DNA from: an uncultured Erysipelotrichaceae bacterium
GTDB lineage: Bacteria > Bacillota_I > Bacilli_A > Erysipelotrichales > Erysipelotrichaceae
NCBI GenBank assembly: GCA_902793635.1
Contig: CADBEA010000027.1
Span: forward strand, 1-35,883
Length of the DNA: 35,883 bases
Direction of reading: 5' to 3'
A program made the translations under genes and the position numbers. Position 1 is the stretch's first letter. Every line of letters begins with the position of its first letter. The notes beneath the pieces are model-generated. The model saw nothing but the letters and a program-made list of their open reading frames with translations, ran no database searches and had not been told where the DNA came from. Below are positions 31,601 through 35,883 of the stretch, one piece after another.

Positions 31601-32743
31601 GGCCCGCCAAATGCCATGCCCAAGATCGATAACCCGTATAAAGGTGCGATCTCGATCTTCCTCTGGACGAAGGCAATCGAGCACGGCGCCGAAATGACCG
31701 CCCGCAATGACCGTGTCCACGGCATGGACAAGCTGGATGCCAATGTCCGGATGATCCTGAATCTGGCCGGCAACACACTGATCAACCAGCATTCCAATAT
31801 CGCTGATACGATCCGTATTCTGAAAGATGATTCCAAATGCCAGCTGATTGTCTGTTCGGATATCTTCATGACACCGAGTGCCCGCTATGGCGACTATGTC
31901 CTGCCCGGTACGTCAGTCTTCGAGACGGACAACATCAATGCGCCATGGCGCGGCAGTAACTACCTTCTGCGCAACAACAAGGTCATTGAACCCCTCTTCG
32001 GAACCGTGTTCGAATGGGAGTGGCTGAAAGACATCGCCAGAAACCTCGGTCTCTACGAAACATTCACCGGCGGCCATCCGGAAGCGGACTACTGGCTGCG
32101 AGCAACTTACAACGCACTGCGTAAGAAAGAAAAGGAACTGCCGGATTACGATACCTTCTCCGCCCTTGGCGGCTGGCAGTACAGACAGCCGAAGATCTAC
32201 ATCGCCTTCGAGGAACAGATCAAGGATCCTGAACATCATCCGTTCAAAACACCCAGCGGCAAGATCGAGATCTTCTCCAAAACACTGTATGACATGCATC
32301 TGGAAGATGTCCCGGCCGTGACCCGCTATATCTCCTGTCCGGAAGGACCGGATGATCCGCTGCAGAAAAAATTCCCTCTTCAGCTCATCGGCTGGCATAC
32401 CAGACGCCGTACCCATTCGATGCATGACAACAATGAATGGGAAGACGAAGTTGAAAAACCGGGTCTCTGGATTCATCCGGAAGATGCTGCAGCCAGAGGA
32501 ATCGCCGACGGTGATGATGTCCGCATCTACAATGACCGCGGCACTGTCATCATTCCGGCTGTTGTCACGAGACGGATCATGCGCGGCGTTGTGGCAATGT
32601 CACAGGGCGGCTGGTATACACCTGACCAGAACGGCATTGACCGGCGCGGTTCGATCAATGTCCTGACCAGTTCCGCTTATCCCACACCTCTGGCCAAGGG
32701 AAATCCCCAGCACACCAATCTGGTCGAAGTCACAAAAGCCTGA
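28673..32743 (+). CDS. Triple fusion: NAD(P)H/FAD oxidoreductase - TorD/DmsD-like chaperone - DMSO-reductase-family molybdopterin catalytic domain
   Basis: One 1356-residue ORF. Residues 1-400: FAD GGGIAG (9-14), NAD(P) GGGVIG (150-155), AAGDC (277-281), as in NirB/rubredoxin-reductase-type enzymes. Residues ~410-600: a TorD/DmsD-like helical domain with EYDFLFRGC, STLEV-like TTLEVIKRYY, and PPDYIGEQYRYLYYL (504-518) in place of the PDHIxxELEFxxYL chaperone motif. Residues ~620-1356: a DmsA-type domain with CGGKC (C629, C633) and C661, YSSA (Ser 756/757 as Mo ligand), GWHTRRRTHS and the C-terminal beta-barrel (SQGGWY). The first cluster Cys is Gly. No Tat signal. It follows the iron-sulfur gene with overlap, so NAD(P)H-to-acceptor electron flow is likely. 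Substrate unknown. Confidence 0.85.
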   Translation: MGMKYVIIGGGIAGVSAAETIRANSSEAEICILEAGEDRPYLRPLLSKTDIKYLNAGNIALHPTEWYERKQIQLKTDYAVTSIHADEHFVTCRDGSRISYDKLICALGAFAAVPPIPGADHKGVHTVRSIADMKRIHRDMAFAENAVVVGGGVIGVELAEELKAAGVNVTVLELAPKLLGRFMDDESAAVFKDRLEAQGIHSFTSVSDIVIETGDDDRVNTVTAKISGESSSFAADLVILSCGIRADVKLLQEAGAECGRGVVVNQGMETSLPDVLAAGDCIQWNPNPGLWSFAEQSGIAAGLSAVYGAESEEVRNARLYNGGELIFSGRHVFVYSFGDVSEEGIRTVFEPDHRIHYQVNPANPAEPYEKLFYQNGKLCGAILIDAPQHLADIRNTLWGQMGMTPGASQKQLPRSVWLLAADFFADREKAMRLLKLLPEWAEHTEEEWQLEYDFLFRGCDADFKPSLWASVCFDERILCNQTTLEVIKRYYADGYRPVRMEGNPPDYIGEQYRYLYYLTCAGNQKHSDEFAGDYTLENQKLLLKELKKRGTFQAFITISDHLLHVLGGRCDTSLSSFARALGIENRTAQIWDILKSSAEEFIDITEDGPSPAIALEEPRVVLSGGGNNCGGKCVIRPTVQEGCILKIESDLSSNDPQIRACVRGRGYRKTFLSPDRLRYPMKRIGERGNGKFRRITWQQAADEISRKWIRIRDTYGPGSRYVNYATGVTGVMRPSSLAKRLLAADGGYLESYGSYSSACASYIAPYIFGDIFFGNSPADILNTNLVIFWGDNSTETIFGSERNYYLSKLKEKNIRIIAIDPRLSQTAITYANEWIPIRPTSDAALADAMAYTIFQEGLQDQAYMDKYCIGFDEQHMPEGVGPNESYHSYLFGLQDGIERTPEWAEPLTGIPADKIRSLAREFAAAKPACIISGYGIQRTGNGEQAVKGIATLAAMTGNIGISGGNAGGCGMTREHAGPPNAMPKIDNPYKGAISIFLWTKAIEHGAEMTARNDRVHGMDKLDANVRMILNLAGNTLINQHSNIADTIRILKDDSKCQLIVCSDIFMTPSARYGDYVLPGTSVFETDNINAPWRGSNYLLRNNKVIEPLFGTVFEWEWLKDIARNLGLYETFTGGHPEADYWLRATYNALRKKEKELPDYDTFSALGGWQYRQPKIYIAFEEQIKDPEHHPFKTPSGKIEIFSKTLYDMHLEDVPAVTRYISCPEGPDDPLQKKFPLQLIGWHTRRRTHSMHDNNEWEDEVEKPGLWIHPEDAAARGIADGDDVRIYNDRGTVIIPAVVTRRIMRGVVAMSQGGWYTPDQNGIDRRGSINVLTSSAYPTPLAKGNPQHTNLVEVTKA

Positions 32744-32762
32744 GGCATAACAATTCATTAAA

Positions 32763-32803
32763 AAAGGATCCTGTTCTCAACACCTGGGGACAGGATCCTT
32801 TCT
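32763..32803. terminator. Bidirectional terminator between the convergent Mo operons
   Basis: AAGGATCCTGT (32764-32774) pairs with ACAGGATCCTT (32790-32800) around a loop with TCAACACCTGGGG. A/T runs lie on both sides, so it can serve the fusion gene on the plus strand and the SUOX-like gene on the minus strand. Confidence 0.85.
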
Positions 32804-32831
32804 TCATATTTCCCGGCCATTCATCTGTCAG

Positions 32832-33320
32832 TTATTCGATGATAATTGTTTTCAGACATCTTACCTGCCGTTTGGCATTGGCATCACCGTAAACGACAAG
32901 CTGCGCACCCTGACCGCCGTCTATGCTTTCAATCATTTCATTGTCAGACATAACAGCGACATAAACTTTACTGCCGGTCATGATTTCCACACCGGTCAGT
33001 TCTGCTGTGTAATTGTCTTCCGATACAGCTGTGATTTTTGTGTCTTCCTTGATTTCAATTCCACTGTCATTGAAAAGTGTCAGCAGTTCTGTCCCCTGAT
33101 ATTCATGGTTCGAAGTTTCGCCCTTGCCATTGACGATTTCTCCTGAAAAGACTGTCTGATTGAGATCTTCCCAGCTGACCGTCAATGTGTTTCCATTGGC
33201 TTCAATGATCAGACCGGTTTTTTCCGGCGCATTACCTCTGACTTTTACCGCCAGTATGACCGCAGCGATGACAAGGATCGCAGCGATCACTGCCATGATG
33301 TATTTTGTCTTTTTATTCAT
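32832..33320 (-). CDS. Membrane-anchored SUOX-fold-like small protein
   Basis: A 162-residue protein; start at ATG 33318-33320 because AAAGGA stands upstream and the next residues form an anchor (YIMAVIAAILVIAAVILAVKV). After it, a beta-rich domain has TVSWEDLN, HEYQGTELLTLFNDSGI, ITAVSEDNYTAELTGVEI and QLVVYGDANAKRQVRCLKTIIIE. The order of these segments matches the tail of the oxidoreductase molybdopterin-binding (sulfite-oxidase) fold, but the domain is short and without the cofactor Cys. It may be a non-catalytic relative. It is the last gene of the MobA operon, 29 nt after the ECF-S-like gene. The fold call is by pattern only. Confidence 0.55.
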   Translation of the reverse strand: MNKKTKYIMAVIAAILVIAAVILAVKVRGNAPEKTGLIIEANGNTLTVSWEDLNQTVFSGEIVNGKGETSNHEYQGTELLTLFNDSGIEIKEDTKITAVSEDNYTAELTGVEIMTGSKVYVAVMSDNEMIESIDGGQGAQLVVYGDANAKRQVRCLKTIIIE

Positions 33321-33349
33321 ATAATGATTCCTTTCTGAATGAACTGATG

Positions 33350-33898
33350 TTACTCGGCTATCGTTTTTCGGGTTCTGTACAGCGGCCTGATTCTTTTGTA
33401 AATAACTGCGGAGAGAAGACCACACGCACCGCCGCTGATCAGAGCAATCAGCAGATACAGCGCAAGCACTGCCCCGCGCAGACGGAATACGATGAAGTTT
33501 GCTGTCAAAGCTGCTATCAGGGAACCGGCCGCATTTGCGGATGTCATTGAGATCAAAAGATCCGTATTATATCTTTCAGATAATGCAATGACAAGATCGA
33601 TGACGATGCCCGGCAGGATATAGCCGATCGGTGACATCATTCCCATCGCTCCGGTCATTCCCAGCGACATGGCAAGGATGCACTGGACAAGACTCATCAC
33701 CGTGGCAGAGCCCTTTCTTCGGATCATGCATGCGCCGATGACCAGAAACATCAGGGAAAAAGCCGTTCCGATGCCTCCCGGCACACGCAGAAAATCTGTA
33801 AGGACATTGGCAAACGGTGCGATCAGACGTTTTGAGACGAAACCTATATCGGCGAAAAATGCCAGCAGGATCAGATCCCGTACATTGATTTTTTTCAT
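33350..33898 (-). CDS. ECF-transporter S-component-like membrane protein
   Basis: A 182-residue protein with five or six hydrophobic segments. MKKINVRDLILLAFFADIGF at the start and LRVPGGIGTAFSLMFLVIGACMI, LTGAMGMMSPIGYILPGIVIDLV-like stretches resemble S components of energy-coupling-factor transporters, and more remotely YkoE. S components bind a vitamin or metal and borrow a shared ATPase module, not seen in this window. It overlaps the mobA stop by 4 nt (ATGA), so they are coupled. That suggests a molybdenum- or cofactor-related substrate, but this is inference. Confidence 0.65.
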   Translation of the reverse strand: MKKINVRDLILLAFFADIGFVSKRLIAPFANVLTDFLRVPGGIGTAFSLMFLVIGACMIRRKGSATVMSLVQCILAMSLGMTGAMGMMSPIGYILPGIVIDLVIALSERYNTDLLISMTSANAAGSLIAALTANFIVFRLRGAVLALYLLIALISGGACGLLSAVIYKRIRPLYRTRKTIAE

Positions 33899-35088
33899 TG
33901 CCGGCCCTCTTTCCTGTCCATGTACAGCGTTTTTAACTGTTCATAAACTTCATCGCGGTTTGTTTCATCCAGTTCGATCAGCCGGACATTTTCATGACTG
34001 CGTACCGCTTCCAGAAAAGGTGTTGAAAAGTTTTTGGCTTTGATCGCCGCAAGTACCGGGATATTGCTGTCGAAGGCTGAAAGTACAGCTTTCTGAAACT
34101 GTTCCGCCTTCTCTTCTATAAAACCGATCTCATCCATGATGATCAGTTCCTTTTTGGAAGCGGCGTGAATCAGCTGTGTTCCGTATGTGTCAAATACTTC
34201 TGGGTGCACTTCCTTTACACCGTTCATGGTGATGCCGCACAGTTTTCCGTTTTCCCGGGCAAGCGTATCCTGATCCCCCGGATCATAGATAAATGAGGCC
34301 GGATACATGCAGATTTCTTTGTATCCTTTTTCTTTGTTGAAAACCGCCCGTGTCAGATAACCGCCGGCCGGACACTGTATTTCCTTCACCAGTTTACGGA
34401 TCAAGGAGGATTTTCCCGCTCCTCTTTCCCCCTGCAGAATAATGTGTTCCGGTCTGTATGCCGTTTGTTTTACAAGGGCTTCGTAATCAGCGGGCGTGTT
34501 GACGTTGAACAGCATCCTGTCCTGTTCTGCATTTTCTGTCCGGACAAAGACCGTTTTCAGATTCGGGTGTCTGATCAGAGACATCAGTCTGTAATCATGG
34601 CTATTGATCAGATCTTCTGCTGCATCAATGACACTGGTGCGGTAGTATCCGGTTGTCGGATGCATTCTTCCATCGGAAGACACCAGGATATAAATGTCTG
34701 CATGCGGGCTGGTTTCTGCTGCATTTGCGATCAGCTCAAAGAGTTCTGTTTCAAACAGCGGCAGATCCACAGGAACCGTGTAAATACCGTCCAGTCCGTC
34801 CCTGACACATTGTTTCAGTCCGGTGTAAATTCCTCCCAGCGGTCCGATGAAGCCGCCGCTGTCATCACACACCTCGTCTTTGAGGGCAATAAAGTCTGCG
34901 GGAATCTGCTCGTCCGTGCTTGCCAGCGACAGATACCACGGCATGGTTGTGTGTCTGATCTTCGCGCAGATGATTTCCAGAAAACTCTGATCATGCCAGA
35001 TCAGTTTTGCCTTGTCACGTTTCATGCGTCCGGATCTTCCTCCGCAAAGGATCAGGCATCCGGATTTCTTTCTGTTATTCTCATTCAT
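33895..35088 (-). CDS. mobA: MobA-THEP1 fusion (molybdenum-cofactor guanylyltransferase plus nucleoside-triphosphatase)
   Basis: A 397-residue protein; ATG at 35086-35088 has GGAG 6 nt upstream, and a longer ORF start lies in the leader hairpin. Residues 1-205: MobA, with LILCGGRSGRMKRDKAKL (nucleotide loop), GPLGGIYTGL, VPVDLPLF and NVNTPADYEAL; it adds GMP to molybdopterin. Residues ~212-397: a THEP1-type NTPase with Walker A GERGAGKSSL (220-229), GGYLTRAV and Walker B LIIMDEIGFIEE. In other bacteria MobB, a different P-loop protein, partners MobA; here THEP1 seems to take that place. First gene of the minus-strand operon. It likely matures the cofactor of the fusion enzyme. Confidence 0.85.
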   Translation of the reverse strand: MNENNRKKSGCLILCGGRSGRMKRDKAKLIWHDQSFLEIICAKIRHTTMPWYLSLASTDEQIPADFIALKDEVCDDSGGFIGPLGGIYTGLKQCVRDGLDGIYTVPVDLPLFETELFELIANAAETSPHADIYILVSSDGRMHPTTGYYRTSVIDAAEDLINSHDYRLMSLIRHPNLKTVFVRTENAEQDRMLFNVNTPADYEALVKQTAYRPEHIILQGERGAGKSSLIRKLVKEIQCPAGGYLTRAVFNKEKGYKEICMYPASFIYDPGDQDTLARENGKLCGITMNGVKEVHPEVFDTYGTQLIHAASKKELIIMDEIGFIEEKAEQFQKAVLSAFDSNIPVLAAIKAKNFSTPFLEAVRSHENVRLIELDETNRDEVYEQLKTLYMDRKEGRQ

Positions 35089-35275
35089 GTATTTCTCCAC
35101 CCTGTCCTTTACGGATGACTCTGTAAAAAACAAAAAAGCACCACGTGAAAAACACTTTTGCGGTGCTGTTTTCACGCTCTTTTTTTCAAATACGGAAGGC
35201 TGAAACGTTTCCCTTTCAACCCTTTGGAACAGTGATCCCGGCGCAATACCATGCTGTTTTATGGTTTAGGTATTT
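35089..35275 (-). promoter_or_regulatory. Structured leader with terminator/antiterminator before mobA-THEP1
   Basis: On the minus strand four arms occur in the order A, B, A', B'. CGTGAAAA (35176-35169) can pair with TTTTCACG (35151-35144), and AGCACC (35167-35162) with GGTGCT (35142-35137), the latter followed by six T. The pairs cross, so only one can form: B-B' is an intrinsic terminator, A-A' blocks it. Upstream, AAGGGTTGAAA pairs with TTTCAGCCTT and AATACC with GGTATT. This layout fits a riboswitch or protein-controlled attenuator; a cofactor-sensing Moco-type RNA is an attractive but unproved choice. Confidence 0.6.
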
Positions 35276-35431
35276 TTGCTCAAAGAAGTGAATGTATCGT
35301 TATATGACCCGCAGAGAATGAAACTGTCCGCGGTACAGAAAACAGAAGCGATTCCTGTATCATCATGATAACATGTCGGCACTCTGACATGGATAATAAA
35401 GATCAGTATGCTTCTGTGGCAGATCGGCAAT

Positions 35432-35460
35432 TTGACAAACAGAAGAGGAAGATGTATTTT
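35432..35460 (+). promoter_or_regulatory. Sigma-A-type promoter for the 51-aa membrane protein
   Basis: TTGACA at 35432-35437, a 17-nt spacer, and TATTTT at 35455-35460. The ribosome site GGAGG follows before ATG 35490. Confidence 0.65.
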
Positions 35461-35489
35461 CTTTTCAATATATATTTGGAGGAATTCAT

Positions 35490-35645
35490 ATGAACGGTGA
35501 GGGTAAAAAATATCTGATTCTCGGTGTAGTGTTTCTCGCAATCGGCATCACGATGCTGATGACGGGCATGGTATCAAAGCCTCTGGCATACGGCGACATT
35601 GTTCTTGCATGTGTTTTCTTTGCTTTTGCCGCCCGTGCCAAATAA
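35490..35645 (+). CDS. Small membrane protein (51 aa)
   Basis: ATG 35490 preceded by TTGGAGGAATTC, an excellent ribosome site, and by a good promoter. The product begins MNGEGKKYLILGVVFLAIGI and ends VLACVFFAFAARAK: two hydrophobic segments (about residues 8-24 and 35-47) joined by a short polar loop, like a helical hairpin. It is below usual annotation length limits. Family unknown. A hairpin of the dispersed type follows. Confidence 0.65.
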   Translation: MNGEGKKYLILGVVFLAIGITMLMTGMVSKPLAYGDIVLACVFFAFAARAK

Positions 35646-35682
35646 GTTTTATAAACGACAGATTCACATTTCACAAACTGAT

Positions 35683-35730
35683 AAAATCTCCTTTCACACA
35701 GCTGCGGCTATATGACAAGGAGATTTTTTT
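35683..35730. repeat. Dispersed CTCCTT...AAGGAG hairpin, copy C (also a terminator)
   Basis: AAAATCTCCTT (35683-35693) pairs with AAGGAGATTTT (35717-35727), then more T. The core GCTGCGGCTATATGAC resembles, on the other strand, the cores of copies A (8413) and B (16164). It can terminate the small membrane-protein gene. Confidence 0.6.
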
Positions 35731-35826
35731 ATTGCATCGCTCTTTTCAAAGAATTAGTTGATGTACCTGGCAGTGTACAGCGAATTTCGGGAAAAAGACT
35801 AATCTAAACGCAAAGAGGTAAGGAAT

Positions 35827-35883
35827 ATGCTGATTAACCAGGAATTCATAAACAAGCTGACACCAGTAGAAGTATCTTTTCTC
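35827..35883 (+). CDS. Start of a gene cut by the window edge
   Basis: ATG 35827 is preceded by AGAGGTAAGGA and the frame stays open to the window end: MLINQEFINKLTPVEVSFL. Its opening resembles that of the MBL-fold protein at 2653 (MINELFTAITPEEA), but 19 residues cannot decide the family. Confidence 0.4.
   Translation, partial: MLINQEFINKLTPVEVSFL

Noticed and set aside
31142-31792. Long minus-strand ORF inside the molybdoenzyme gene
   Set aside because: Caused by the GC-rich coding strand; His/Arg-rich product without motif.
35089-35300. Definite call of a Moco riboswitch
   Set aside because: Context and stems fit, but I could not match the conserved core from memory, so only a structured leader is claimed.
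1-35883. CRISPR array, tRNA, rRNA or integrase gene
   Set aside because: None seen by eye: repeats found are not regularly spaced, and no recombinase motif occurs in any supported gene.

Overview
The window looks like Bacillota (Firmicutes) DNA from an anaerobe. It carries strong AAGGAGG-type ribosome sites, a glycyl-radical enzyme pair, a family II pyrophosphatase, an ECF-type S component and an oxygen-independent molybdoenzyme system. A gut Erysipelotrichia or Clostridia member is my best guess, but this is inference because no marker gene is present. No rRNA, tRNA or CRISPR array was seen.

Region 1 (1-2510) is the worn edge of a plasmid or integrative element. It has the tail of parA, a parB whose middle is replaced by a relaxase fragment, a proline-rich lipoprotein and a small secreted protein.

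Region 2 (2511-16275) is an accessory region built from small cargo genes: an MBL-fold hydrolase, a SnoaL-like protein, a Vat-like acetyltransferase, four GNATs plus the stub of a fifth, an ankyrin protein, TraX, a VOC protein and several orphans. In its first half a roughly 300-bp module recurs: terminator, inverted repeat, TATAAT promoter and a 67-residue SH3/KOW-like gene. It occurs once intact, once split by the MBL gene, once frameshifted, and as two eroded remnants (one further right, near 21 kb), mostly placed directly upstream of cargo. This resembles a cassette array with its own promoters. The membrane-anchored family II pyrophosphatase (minus strand) sits inside this region.

Region 3 (16281-20041, minus strand) encodes the YjjI-type glycyl-radical enzyme with its YjjW activase, and a membrane-anchored HAD phosphatase.

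Region 4 (20365-27955) is a second accessory stretch: a DUF3267 protein, membrane proteins, two alpha/beta hydrolases, a DUF3237 protein, a chloramphenicol-phosphotransferase-like kinase, a CotH remnant and a GG-leader zinc-finger peptide. Related GG-leader-like peptides lie at 11.6 and 15.8 kb.

Region 5 (28025-35275) is the most striking part. A cytoplasmic 16-Cys iron-sulfur subunit is followed by a 1356-residue protein that fuses a NAD(P)H/FAD oxidoreductase, a TorD/DmsD-like chaperone domain and a DMSO-reductase-family molybdopterin catalytic domain. There is no Tat signal and no membrane subunit, so this looks like a soluble NAD(P)H-driven molybdoenzyme with a built-in maturation chaperone. 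Convergent to it, sharing a bidirectional terminator, is an operon of a MobA-THEP1 fusion, an ECF-S-like membrane protein and a membrane-anchored SUOX-like small protein. Its leader contains two crossing, mutually exclusive hairpins, one of which is an intrinsic terminator. The window ends with a 51-residue membrane protein and the start of another gene.
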